Shown: positions 42,110-54,400 of the stretch, in pieces | How the letters are laid out: the number at the start of each line of letters is the position of its first letter | Position numbering within the stretch: position 1 is the stretch's first letter | DNA from: Undaria pinnatifida | Lineage: Eukaryota > Sar > Phaeophyceae > Laminariales > Alariaceae | Direction: 5' to 3' | Length of the DNA stretch: 64,000 nt | Assembly: GCA_012845835.1 (NCBI GenBank) | Contig: JABAKD010000024.1 | Coordinates: forward strand, 1,215,862-1,279,861 | The notes under the pieces: model-generated | Seen by the model: only the letters and a program-made list of their open reading frames with translations | Databases searched by the model: none | What the model was told of the DNA's origin: nothing | Program-made: the position numbers and the translations under genes

Positions 42110-42360
42110 AAAGAACATCTAGCCCTTATGGTACTGTAGCATTCATCCAAGTCAAACCGAACCAAAACCGAACTGAACCGAAGAGAGTAAAAATGCCCAA
42201 CCGACCCAAATCTAACCAACGGGAACCGATTCGAACCCGAAACGAATCTAGACCATCGGAACCGTACCAGATCGAATCCAACGAAGCGAACCGAGCATAC
42301 CATCGAAAAACGGCAGTAAACAATGCCTTTGCCTCGGTCAGTCTGCTCGCGTGTCGCCAT
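42110..42360. repeat. CCGAA/CGAAC word-rich stretch
   Basis: Many CGAACC, CCGAAC and ACCGAA words, more diverged than the GGGTC arrays. It may be the subterminal part of another element. Confidence 0.5.
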
Positions 42361-42376
42361 ATAGCCAACTAACTGA

Positions 42377-42646
42377 AGACCAAGGCTACGGTAGGGGGGG
42401 TACCCCCGTTTTCACTGGTGTGTTTGAGCCACTCGCACGAGTGACTCTGTACCCCACGGATGAAAATGATTCAGGCACTTGTTTTGGCGCAGCTTAGATC
42501 ACCTTTGCATTGCGGGTTGATTTCGTCGATGTAAAACTTGAAGAATACGTAAGATCGCATAGAAACAAAGGGGTTACTCGCGCGAGTGACCCCTGCCACT
42601 GAAATAAAAGGCCCAAAAGGGGACCCCCCTACCGTAGCCTGGGTCT
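42377..42646. mobile_element. Complete MITE, 270 bp, 23-bp terminal inverted repeats
   Basis: The ends 42,377-42,399 and 42,624-42,646 are inverted repeats with one mismatch; the core is AGGCTACGGTAGGGGGG. Two CTCGC(A/G)CGAGTGAC motifs lie just inside in inverted order. It is too short to code and depends on a transposase elsewhere. Confidence 0.9.
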
Positions 42647-42684
42647 GAACCCAAGTTTTTTAGCTACGGATATACTCGCGGTTC

Positions 42685-42866
42685 AGATCTCGCCCCTGCC
42701 AAATCGCTATCAATTTCACCCCCGCCATCTCATTTACCGCAGAAAATTATGGACAGGCGCAAGCTATGATACATCAGACCTCGCCCCTGCCATATCGCTA
42801 TCAATTTCACCCGCCATCTCATTTACCGCAGAAAATTATGGACAGGCGCAAGCTATGATACATCAC
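42685..42866. repeat. 91-bp tandem duplication, nearly identical
   Basis: Two copies from TCGCCCCTGCCA(A/T)ATCGC to GCAAGCTATGATACATCA differ by very few bases, so the duplication is young. Confidence 0.95.
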
Positions 42867-42869
42867 AGA

Positions 42870-43190
42870 GGCGCCGCTATTCTCATGCCGCCATCTTCCA
42901 TTGGTCATGGGGGGCAGCATGATACCACGTTATATTCACCCTTTTTGATTGAATATTGCGAGCGGCATTCGCCAGGGAGAGAATTCGTTTTTGTCACGTG
43001 AACCAGAGCCTGTACTAATGAGTCATCCCTCTACAGTGCCGTCGGGGTTGCACTGTCTTGGGGCAAACGTTTGTTAGCCCTATTGTTGTTACCTCTACTG
43101 TGCGGTTGAAAAGCTAGGGAACTACCGGTTGGGATGATAAATACACGAGGATATATCTGGTATTGTTTTAGGACTACTTTAGCACTAAGG
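42870..43190. other. Intergenic, nothing recognised
   Basis: No frame, repeat or RNA signature seen. Confidence 0.4.
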
Positions 43191-43194
43191 CTTA

Positions 43195-43805
43195 GAAGCT
43201 TGGTCGGGTTGCGCGAACGAAAATGCCTTCGAAATTGTTTTTCGAGTGAGATACGAGTAGACTGTTGAGCTCTTATTAATGTAAGGAGAGCTCAGAGACT
43301 GGTGCTGCGCCCCAACCCTACCCACCGTGGGATGGCTCGCATAATTAAGTATATACCATTAAACGTTGGTTGGGTTGCGCGAATGAATGCCTTCGAAGTC
43401 ACGTTTCGGGCGAGTCTATGAGCTCCACTCATGATACGAGTGCAGAAACTTTTGCTTGCACCCCTCCTAGCGTCCGAGATGGCTGCTGTGATAAAATGGT
43501 GATGCATGAACTGTTCTTCACTGCAGGCTCGCTTCCTAGACTGTTACAGTTGTCGTTGCTGCTATTAATAGTATCGAAGAGCTCTTGGTGTAGGCCGACA
43601 TATATGGGCCACAAATGGGTTCATTGATCCGATATATCCTCGGAAATATCTTGGTTTGATAGCGCAATATTAATCGGTATATCTAGAGACTAGACTATAC
43701 AGATATCATACCTAGTAGGCCGTCGGAGTTGTTCCTTGGGTTGCGCACCTTCGAATGTTCTCAAGTTTCGCGATTGGGTGAGGCATAGACTAATGAATGG
43801 AGCTC
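43195..43805 (+). repeat. Three copies of the TTGCGCGAATGAATG dispersed repeat
   Basis: Copies are at about 43,200-43,265, 43,365-43,460 and 43,728-43,805. They share GGTTGCGCGAA, TGCCTTCGAA, a GTTTCG part and GAGCTC. The middle one also has CACCCCT...GATGGCT, found again at 63,838. Confidence 0.7.
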
Positions 43806-43904
43806 AGACATTCTCAATTGAGTAGCATAATAAACGAACGATACGTGCGGTGCACCCTACCTACCGTACGTAGCATTCATGCGTCAATAGCCACCTCGCC
43901 CAAT

Positions 43905-43985
43905 TAGAGCCCCAAAACCCCCTACCCATACTAGATCCAAGTAAATTTTGTCCCCGAAAACGGATTTCCAGCTGCGAAAAGAAAG
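43905..43985 (-). repeat. Single arm of the foldback element
   Basis: It runs from TTAGAGCCCC through CCCTACCCATACTAGATCCAAG to TTTCCAGCTGCGAAA and matches the right arm at 22,668-22,755. Confidence 0.7.
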
Positions 43986-46900
43986 TCGTTCACTATTAAT
44001 AGACTATAGCGAACTAACGTGTACCGCGGCGTGCCGTCTAAGAGTAGCACACTCTAACAGAAGCCTTGCCGTCTAACAGCGGACACGTTATTTGGGAAAA
44101 TTCCTCGATTTTGGTCGATCCTATCTCGAGAGCGGGGGCATCCAAACAAGAGCATGACCTATGCTACCTCTCCCCGCCAGCCAACATTGACCGAAAACAA
44201 TCAATGCTTTCGCCACACAAAGTCCCACAGACCAAATGTGGTGCACTGACTTCTCAGACATGAACAACGAATGCTATCTGCAAGTGAGTTTCCGACCATT
44301 GATTTCATCTGAGATAAAGTAGTCGGCCCTCCAAAAACTGAAAAAGAGTAGCCTATACGCGATGCAGTTTTCCATGTAAATCGCGAGGCGTTCGTGGGGG
44401 AAAGAGGTCGCGCATATTAGTCAATCCCTCTTGCAGTGAAAGCCTTGGTTTTGGTGTGGCTGCCCCCCCCTCGCCCCCCCCCCCCCACACAAAAAAAGAA
44501 ACGGAGGCCGAATCTGAACAAAAAAGTGTGGGTCATGCTTGGGTCATGGGGTGTATTTTCTTAACGCCCCTGTGCAAGCACTATATTTCACCAGAGGGGC
44601 ATTGTTATTAGTTATCAGTAGTTGGATTTGAAGGACAGGGAGTGGAAGAGAGTAGAACGGCAGATAGATACATGTGATCTGGGTGCTGGACACTACAGAA
44701 GGTGCTAGATACTGGGTGTACCGGGAGCTGCTTTCGTGTGTCCACGGGTGGGTAAGCATAGACAGTACTGCTTCCTGTAAAGTACCCTCTACCAGGCACC
44801 AGGCACCACCAGGTGTCCTGTATCCTGATTATTAATAGTATCTATCTGTACCGGTTTTATTGGTACACTATTACGCCGCGTTTTACGATCTTTTTGCTTT
44901 TTCGTTCTTCGGAAGGTGCCAAAACCGCCGGGTAGCCCCCAAAATCACCTGCACAGCTGCACACAGCGCTTCCCTCGTGAGGCTCACCCAGGAATCGTGC
45001 ACGGTGCCTCGCGATACGCAACATAGCACTAACCGTGGGCTTTCGGCATGGGCTGCAGGAATTTCCGAGCCCCGTGTCACAACGTGGAGCTTTCTCTCAC
45101 CTGCTATCGCTGTTTGGATCTGTTTCGAAAGATCGCCTCGTTGGCTGCCGCTGTGTATCCAGTGCGACCCCGACTCGAAGGAGGAGGTGCGACTCCGGGC
45201 GAAACACCACGCGTTATTGGCACCGTAATCGCAGGCATGACTCCTGGCGATGTCGTTCCAGCTCGTGTGATGAAGGCGCCCCGGCCCCGGGTGATGGCGC
45301 TTCTGCCCCTGGTGAGGGTGCTCTAGCCCCTATCGCTGGTGGCTGGGTGGGTCTCAACGCCTCCTCGTCCGTAAATATAATATCAATAGTGATATACAAA
45401 TAACGTATATACGGTTCTTATATTTTGGTACAGGGTAGTGTTACCACCGCCTCCGCGAACGATACCCGTTGACACAGGTGAGCGAGCAGCGGGATGGGAC
45501 AAGCGTGCGTAAAGCGGAGGTTGAAGTCGGCGTACGCGAGAGGGTGGTGTGTCTGTGCGATTGCGGTGGCGGGGTGGAACCTCCAAGAAAAACGCTCAAT
45601 ATTTTGCGGCATTTACTCGTAGTGTCGCCGCCTTGTACTACGGATATTCACTGTTAGCAGGATGGATGATCGAACAAGAAAAGGGAGCGCCTTTGTTAGA
45701 TAGCGATTGACTCAAGCGTATGTTGTTAGCTGGTCTTACGAGGTATAGTCTACACGTACAGATCCTCAATCGAACACGATCGTAGCGTGGGAGAGCTCGC
45801 CTGCAAGGAGGTGATGCTTTCCTTTCTTGTGATTGATTTCATCCCGTTAACAATAGATCTCCGTAATATTAATAGGAGCTTTCTCCTATCTAGTCTCGCA
45901 ACTCGGAGCTTGCTTTGAAAGACCATCCCAACGCTGCTTGCTGAGCGGTTTTTCCACCATTACATTCATAAACGTAAGGGCCGTGTGAATGCCGAAGCTA
46001 GTGCCCAAACCAGTCGTATATTTTGTGGCAGTTGTGACGTTACAGGGCACAACGAACGATGGCAACAGCCGATAGAGGTGAGCGAGCCACAGGTTGAGAG
46101 AAGCGTGCCTGTAGCCGGCGCTGGTGTGCCTGTGTGATGGCTTTGGTGGGGCAGAACCTCGGCGTAAAGCGACTTGGCAAACAGTATAGACTAGTCTACC
46201 TCGTCATCATAATAGTGTTCCTCTCTATCTTCGTTGGTTGCAGGGCGCGTGGCTGGGCATAAAAGCGTGTTCTTTGCTGCGGAACAAAAATCTTGTGTCG
46301 TACTCACGGGATGATAGGAGCGGGAAGGTACGAGTATGCACTCTGTCGTTTAGTCACCCATCGCCCGAGGAACCACCGCACCACGACACGGGCTATGGTC
46401 TACGGTAGTAGAAGAGATACTCCAATAGTTTAGTGATGACCCTCTCTTGAGGAGCTCCATGTACCTCAAGCAAGAGCTTAGTTTGGGATAAACTGAAATT
46501 GCAAACCGGTGACCAAACCCATGTCCCTGTAACAAACCATATCTACACTGCAAACAGACAATGGTGCCCATTCCAACGCATTCGGGTTAAGTCGCCCTCT
46601 CATCTCCACTAGACTAAATGTTTTGCTATCAATGATACCTCCATTAGTAACACAATTTCTTGTTCGAACGCAACGTCACCGTAGGCAGTCCAATCGAGGA
46701 TGGGGAGAGAGCACTTTTGGTCGGGCTTGGATCGCGTGCCATAAGTGCCGTAGGCGCAGGATGACAGTAAGCAGCTGGTACGAGCTGGTACGGGTTAGTT
46801 TATCACGCGTCGCAAGGGGGAACCACAGCGCCGCGGCATCGCACGCAAGCTAGCATCTCCCTGGGACGAAATTTAGATAACACTTTCTCCATACCAAGAG

Positions 46901-47100
46901 ACGCACACATAACGCACACACAAGGAAAGACTTGTGCTACGATAGAGGTATACCTCTTTTTGGCAAAACCGGTTTCAGAATGATGGGGCCGGGCTTCTTG
47001 ACCAAAATCGTCGGGATTTCAGTACTTTTTTGTTGATAATATTTCGTCGTACACCTATGTGCCATGGTACTATCCGTTGAGGAACGCGCTTCCCATTTTC
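43986..47100. other. Intergenic, no recognisable gene
   Basis: Read on both strands. There is only a C run at 44,463-44,487 and a GTGCTACGATAGAGGTA motif at 46,934 that recurs near 11,612. Open frames are short and unlike any family. Confidence 0.45.
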
Positions 47101-47109
47101 TCCTAATCC

Positions 47110-47430
47110 GTTTTCGCCTCAAAGGGCATTATAGTATTATATAGTACTATAGTATTATACTTCGAAGTATAATATTGTAGTATTATAGTGCTGTAGTGTT
47201 GTAGTATTGTAGTGTTGCACTATTTCTAGTATAGGTATACACCTCCTCGCACGTGAGGAGTCTCGGAAAATAAAAAAAGGCGAACCTCCGCCGCAGCACG
47301 TGTCGAAAAGAGAAATAGCTCGTCCGAACGTTCCCATGCGCGCATCGCTCGGCGTTTGCGCTGTCCTCGTTGTCGAAAAAAACAGTTTCGAAAAGTCACC
47401 CTTGGGTGTGAACGTTATCTTGAGCGATTC
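47110..47430 (+). repeat. AGTATTAT microsatellite and dispersed repeat
   Basis: 47,130-47,220 is an imperfect AGTATTATAGT tract. 47,215-47,300 matches 22,790-22,870, and 47,330-47,430 matches 35,400-35,510. Confidence 0.7.
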
Positions 47431-48589
47431 ACGGTGTTGGGGACGTAACGTCACAAAACGGCCGCCCAGAGGAAGCCGCCCAACACGCGCGCACGTACAC
47501 GAACGCCTTGGTCCGCAAATATATTGTAGTAATACCCCACCCTGTCGGATGATCTGTCGCGACCTTACTTTTTGCTTCCGTACGAGGAGTCAATCGACGC
47601 CAAACGTGTTTGTTCCCGCGTGCCGTATGTACTGGATCTGTCTGTTTTGTTCTTATCCGTATTTTGCTTCTCGCGGTCGCACTTTTTGCCGCTGCTCCCT
47701 GCAGAACTGACCGGAATCTACGCGCGATTGTTAGACAAGCCGATATGTACGTGTGGTATGTACAATGTGCTTGCTGAAAGGAGTTCTCCGAGTGATGCGA
47801 GAGCGGGTAAGGATATGTCGCCATGCTTCTTCCCCCTTGCCGACTACCGCAATATTCTCTGTCAACGCCCACCAGCTTGTGTTGCCGCCCTCCCCCAAAT
47901 GGCCGAAAAGTGGGCAAACGTTGTGCTCTTCCCGGGGAATGAGCTTTTTCCCCTTATTTTAAAGAAGTCCCCCCTGCTTCTTTGGTATCCCCGGGGACAA
48001 GTTTTTTTTTCAAACTAGATCGCCCTCCCCCGGGGTACAGCACGAAAAAACGATGCACAGCATCCCCAAGTCTTGTCCGTCTTGTGCTTCGCATGTGCTT
48101 GCTTATAGATGCTGTTGAGACCCGACATCGCTGGCTACTGATCGCGAGGTACGTGACGGGGGGGAAACGAGTAAGACACGAGTTTGTGGCGGACGTGTCG
48201 AGAACACTGCTTTTTGGAAGAAGCCGCAGGAGTGTTTTCTCAAAGTTTTATTTTTTGCTTTTTGACGAAGTCCCCGCCACCTCTTTGTTCTCCCCGGGGA
48301 CAATGTTTTGCTAAAAGATAAAACGCTCGCTCCAGTGCGCGTTGACAGAGGGCATAACAATGGTCGGGTCGAGAGTCGTCAGGCCCTGCGCCCTGCCGTA
48401 CTGAATAACGCTATTGACGTACCATGAATTGCTTTTTCGTCCGTCCGTCTACCTTCTATGTTACAATTCATAATGTAGCACGCGAGGAAAAGAGCACTCG
48501 AGGCTTCAAATAACTCTCTCTCTAACAGGATCGGGCGTGCACAGCAGTGGGCCGAATCATAACCTCATTAACATTCTTGTTCGCAGGTC
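47431..48589. other. Intergenic; CCCCGGGGACAA repeats
   Basis: TCCCCGGGGACAA with a preceding GAAGTCCCC...TTCTTTG part occurs at about 47,965-48,005 and again at 48,268-48,305. No recognisable protein was found. Confidence 0.5.
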
Positions 48590-50317
48590 CTGGCACCGCC
48601 ATAGCCCCAGCCTTGGGTTCAGACCAGCCACACCCACGCACACGCCCCTATCTTTAGGTCCCAGACTCAAACCAGTTTTCTCCAAACTTAAGACAAGCTC
48701 TATCGTTACTCGCGGTTTCAAAGCAAAGCTCTCGCTCACGCCTCTTACCCAGTTCTCGTCATCAAAACATGCAGCACTTTTCCCAGCGTTTACCCTTCAA
48801 TACGAGCCCCAATCCCAGCCCTCTTTCCGCCTCCTGCCTCAGCCCCAGCCCGAGCCCTACCCCCACTCCCGATCCCATTTCAAGCACGAGCCCCCGCCCC
48901 AGCCACCGGCCCTTCAACAAACACCAGCCCGCTCCCTTCCTAGATTCGGACCGGCCGTGGTCCACGCCAATTTCCATTTACAACTTTCAGTCTGATACCC
49001 AGCCGAAACCCTGGTGCAAGTCCCAGCCCCAGTCCCAGCGCCAGTCCAGAACCTCAGCCCCATCCACAATCTCAGCATTAGCTCTGCCTTAGACCCAGTC
49101 TCAATGTGATCCCCGGTTATAGTCCCAGTGTCATCCTTGGTCACATCAGACTTAAGCCCAAACCCCTCCCCATGCCCCAACTGGACCCATTGCTTTATCC
49201 AAAGCCAAAGGCAAGTCCAAGCCCTGTTCCCAGCTAAAGCTCTGGTTCATGTCCAATATCCCTGCCCAAGCCCCTCTTCAAGCCCCACGGCCTTCTCCAA
49301 GACCAAGTCAAGCCGAATCCGCAGCCGAACCCTTGGCCGAATGTCAACCGCCTTGAGCTTCAATCCCCTTAAGCTTGGGCTAAGATTTTCGCTGGAAATC
49401 AACTTGGCGCTTGGCACGGGCTTCCGATAAACCCGAACCCTGGCCTGGGGCTTGGAGGGGTGCCTTGGGGTGGAGATTAGGCTGATGCTAAGTTTTTGGG
49501 CTGAAAATTGGCTTGGGACTTGGCTTAGGCATTGGATAAAATGGGGGTGGGGCTGTGACTAGTGCGAGGGGGTGGGAGTTTGGTGTGGCCAGATAGAGTT
49601 CAGGGCGAAGTCTGGGACTGAAACTGGTATAGGAGCTGGGAACGGGGCTGGGGATGGGGCTGGTGCTGGAGTAAAGGCTGAAGTGGAGGCTTGGACTTTG
49701 GGAGAGCCGCTGCCTCAACCTCAGCCTCAACGTATCCCCGTTCACAGCTTCAGCCTCAGCTCCAGCCACAGCCATGGTACCAGCCCAGGTCCCAGTCAAG
49801 CCCAAGCCCGAAGCTACGCCCATGTCTCCAAGCCCCGGAGTTGTCCAAACCCATGCCCGAAGCTACGCTTCTGTCTTCAAACCCCAGACCTAGGCCGAGC
49901 GCTGTCCAGAGCCCGAGTCAAGCCCCAGACCTAATCCCGAGTCCCAACCCTTGCCCTTGCCCCCACACCTTATCTAACCCTTGTCGTCCAAGAATCGAGC
50001 GCTTGTAGCAGTCTCCGCCCTCTAACTATCCTCAGTCCCACCCCAAGTTTGCAGCTCCAGCCTCAATCCCAGCCTATCCCCACCCCCAGCTCATGCCGCA
50101 GCTCCAGCCCCAGCCCTAGCCGCACCCCGTCCCCAAACTCCGGCACCAGCCCTACTCTTAGCCGCGGGCCTGGCGTGCACCCAAGCCCATGTCAATCCCC
50201 AAATCCATATGCATAAGACGTCGCCCAAGTTCAAGCCCCAACTCAAGCCCAAGTTTAGGCTGTTTCTCAAACCCAAACCACAGTTGTAGCACTCGGCCCA
50301 GGCCCATCCCAAGACCC

Positions 50318-50500
50318 AACCGGCACCGCAACCCATTGCTCAGCCGTAGCCTTGGGTCGAGCCCCTATCCCAGCCCAAGCCCTGACCACAGCCCCATCGC
50401 TTTCCCAAGACCCGACCGGCACCGCAACCCATTGCTCAAACGTAGCCTTAGGTTGAGCCCCTATCCCTGCCCAAGCCCTGACCACAGCCCCATCGCTTGA
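50318..50500. repeat. 93-bp tandem duplication within the array
   Basis: Two copies begin CCGGCACCGCAACCCATTGC at about 50,318 and 50,410. This shows longer units exist on top of the hexamer period. Confidence 0.9.
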
Positions 50501-51249
50501 TCTAGCTTAATTCAAGCATAAATTCAAGGCCCTCCCCAAGTCCCTGGCGCACCCCTGGCCTTGTCCAAAGCCCATACCGCACCCCAGCCCGCACCCCAGC
50601 CTGCACCCCAGCTTGTGCCCAATCCACCTGTCCGAGCCCCTCTTCAAACCCCGACCCCATCCGTGTCTTTTTCTAAGGCCGAAGCCGAGCCCCAGCCTGA
50701 TCCCCAGCAAAACCTCCTAGCCCAAGCGAACCTACTCGAGATTGGGTCAGGGTTTCGACTGATCTTAGGTCCCGGGCTTGGCCTGTGCGTCAGATAAATC
50801 TGAGGCCGGGCTGGGGCTTGCAGAGAAGGTTTGGCAGGGAGATTGGCCTTTGGCTAACGGTTGGGCTGGAGATTGGCCTGGGGTCTGGCATGGGCGGGGG
50901 TGGCGCAGTGACGTAGAGGAGTAGATGGGCGTTTGGTGGGCCTTGGCTGAAGGATGAGCTGATCCTGGGGTTGAGATATATATTGGAGTTTGCAACGGGG
51001 CAGAGGATGGGGCTGGTGTTGAAATAAACAACTGGGACGGAAATTTACCTTTTGACGAGTTCCCGCTCCTGCCTCAACCCCAGCCCCCGTTCACAACTTT
51101 AATCTCAGCTTCAGTCACAGCCATATCACCAGCATTGGCGCCAACAAAACTCGAGCCCGATGTCTAAGTTTATACACGGCCTTGTCCATATCTTAAGTCA
51201 ACCCCGGGTCCTAATCCCGAGCCTTAACCTTGCCTTGCCAAAGCATTTT

Positions 51250-51400
51250 ACTCAACCCCAGTCATCCAAATATCAAGGGCTTATACAAGCCTCTATGCAA
51301 GGACCTTACCCAGCCCCCAGTCATCCAAATATTGAGTCTTTATACCAGGCTCTGCCCCAAGCACCTTACCCAGCCCTAGTCATCCAAATAGCAAGCGCTT
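51250..51400. repeat. About 63-bp repeat, 3 copies, within the array
   Basis: CAGTCATCCAAATA(T/G) recurs at about 51,259, 51,322 and 51,378 with CCTTACCCAGCCC parts between. Confidence 0.8.
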
Positions 51401-54400
51401 CCGCCAGTCTACTAGTATGCCCTAACACTAGCCACAAACCCAGCCACGTTCACAACTAAAGCCTCAATCTCAGCCCTAGCCCGAGCTTAATCGCCACCCC
51501 CAGCCCAAGCCTAAGCTCAAGACCAGTCCAGCCCACACCCTTCTTCCAAGTCTCAGTCCCAACCCTACTCCTAGCCTCGGCGGCCCGAGCACAAGCCCCA
51601 ATCCGTCCCCTATACGCAGCCTAACGCCTAGCCCATCTCCTAGTCCATATTTTCATCCCAAGTCCAAGCTCGGTGTATTTCCCAAACCCAAGACACAGCT
51701 CTATAACTCGACCAAGATCCATCCTTAGCTCCAAATCGGGCTAACCCCAACCCCATTCTCAGCCCAGCCTTAGCTTCAGTCTTAGCCCGAGTTCCAACCC
51801 GAGCCCCGGCCCCCATCCCAGCCTCGGCCCTAGCAATATCCAAGCTTAAGCCCAAGTCTCTCCCCAATATCTCCATCTCCGCTCTTGTCCCAGTGCAAGC
51901 CAAGCCCCGGCCCAGGCCCAGTCTAGACGCAATACCCTAGACGCATCCCTCGTCAAGATCCAGTCAAGCTCCAGCCCTACCGCTGGCCTTGTCTAACGCC
52001 CGAGTCAAGCCCTAGGCCAACCCCAGTCCAAGTTCTAGCACAAGCTCAAGGGGGTTGAGCATGGGTTAAGATTTGGGCTGAGATTGAGCTGGGGCTTGGC
52101 TTTGACTTTAGCTTTGGCTAAGGCAGGGGTGGGGGCGGGTGTTAGAGGGGGCTTAGGCCAGCGGTTGAAACATAGGCGAGAGCTTGGACTGATAATTAAG
52201 AAAGGCTATGGGTTGGGTTTCTTTGGGGGCTGGGGCTTGAAAAAGGGCTTGGGCTTACGCTAAAGTTTGGGATGAAAGTTGGACTGGGCCTTACGTTAGT
52301 TTTTTCAGGGCCTGGAATTAATCCTGGGGACGGAGAGCAAGGGGTTTGACCTGTGAAATGAGCTTGGCTGAGGTAAAGGCTGAGACTGAAGCTTGGGCTT
52401 ACGTGGGACAACGCTCAGGGGTGAGATTGGTGCTGGGGTTGGCCCACGGGTCAAGGTCGTGGGCGTGGGGTTTTCACGGGGCTAGGGCTGGGCAGGTGGC
52501 TCAGCTTTGGGCTGGAGCCTGAGGGGGTGATTTCTTGGTGGGCTGTGTCGGGGTTTGGATAGCGGCTGGGTTGGGGGTTGGGAACGGGGGCTTCGACTTC
52601 GCCCTGGACTTCTCTGGGTCGGGGACTAGATCTGGGGCTGGGAGTGAGACTGGACTGGGAATGGCGGCTGGGAATGACTATTGGGACTTGGGCCGCTGTT
52701 GGGGCAAGGACCGGGACGGGGGATTGAGTTTGAGCATAGGTTGGGGCTAGGGCTGAGGCTGGGGCTAGGGCTGCATGCTCGCCGATCCCAGAATCTGGTT
52801 GGCGTTGGGGGAGGTGCCCGACCTGGGACTGAGGCTGAAAACTGGAATGGTAGTGGAAATTGGGTTAGCGTTGGGGAAAGTGGTTGGGCGGGGGCTTGGG
52901 CGTTAGATTATACCAGAGCTAGGTAAATGACTTGGACTGGGGGTTTGAACGGGGTTGGGGTTGGGGATGGCACTGGAGAAGGCGCTGGGTAAGGGGCTAC
53001 GGCCGGATCTGGGAATGGGGGTAAGATTGGGGATGGTGTTTGGTCAAAAGCTGGAACGGTGGTTGACACGTTGGATAAGGCTGGGACTGGGTGAGAGGCT
53101 TCAGGCTGGACCAGGACTTGAGCTGGGCTGCGGTTTGGCTTGGACTTTGGACATGGTTGCGTCTGGGTCTAAGACTTACGGGCGGGCCGTGGCTTGGGCT
53201 TGAGGGCTTGTCTAATACGAGGGCTTGACCTGAGACTGAAACTGGAGCGGGGACTCGGTCTGGGGCTGGGGCGGTGGTCGGGACTGGGGCCATGGCTGGG
53301 GCTAGGGCTGTGACTGGGGCGGGAGCTAAGAACGAGGCTGGGCTTGGGGCTGGCGTTGAGGTATGAGGGTCTTAGGTTCGACTACGACATGGGTTGGTGC
53401 CTGGGGTTAGGCTTGGTTCATGGGGGGGGTAGGGTTGGTTGGTTGGGACTGGGGCTTGTGAAAAGGCCGGACTTGGGCTTCAGATAGAGCTTGTCCCAAG
53501 GCTGGGGCTGGGGCAGTGGCTGAGAACTGAGCTTGGGCTTGGACCAAGACTGAAGATGAGGCTTGGCGAACGATGTGGGCACCGGCTTAGGCATGGACTA
53601 AGGCAGGGACTGGGTCTGGAGCTGGAGCTAGTGCCGGGGCTGAACCCTAACCTCGGAACAGGGTTCGGATTGGGGCTGGTGTCGGGGCAAGGACTGGCAC
53701 GGGGTTTAGACCGTCGGAGAGGCTGAGTCTCGGGCCTTTGCTTGGGCTGGGGTTAGGGGCTCGGCATTGGGCTAGGGATTGGGTAGGGCTTTGGATTAGG
53801 CTGATGCTGGGACTGACGAGTGAGCACGGACTTGATCGTGGCCTTGTTCTAGTCTAGCTCCAGGGCTGAGAGGTGGGGTGGAGCTGAAGCTGGCGCTGAC
53901 GCTGACGCTTGGGCTAGTCCTACGGCTGAGGATGGGATTGGGGCCGGGAGTCGGGCTTGGGTTGGATTTAGGGTATAGCTGAGGGTGAGACGTAGGCTTA
54001 GGGTGGGTTTTAGGGTTGAGCTTGGATGTGGCTGGTGCTGGTGTAATGGCTGCTGCTGTCAACGTGGCTGTTGCTGTAGCTGTGATTGTAGCTGCGACTG
54101 CCGCTGGGGCTATGGCTGTGGCTGTGGCTGTGGCTGTGGCTGGAGCCAAGGATTGGGCTAGGGTCGGGGTTGGGAACAAGGCGGGGTCTTGAACGAAGAC
54201 GTGAGTTGTAACTGGGGCGTAGGAAGTAGCTCGGGCGTGGACCTGAGTCGAGGCTTGGGTTGAACTATATACTGGACGAGGGGTTGGGCTGGGGCTTGAC
54301 GTTGAGTTTGCATGACTATTTTAGGCCGGGTCTAAGGCTTTGGGAGAGGCTCGAGCTTGGGCTTGAGCTTGGGCCTGGGCTTAAGCTAGGGCTTGGGCCT

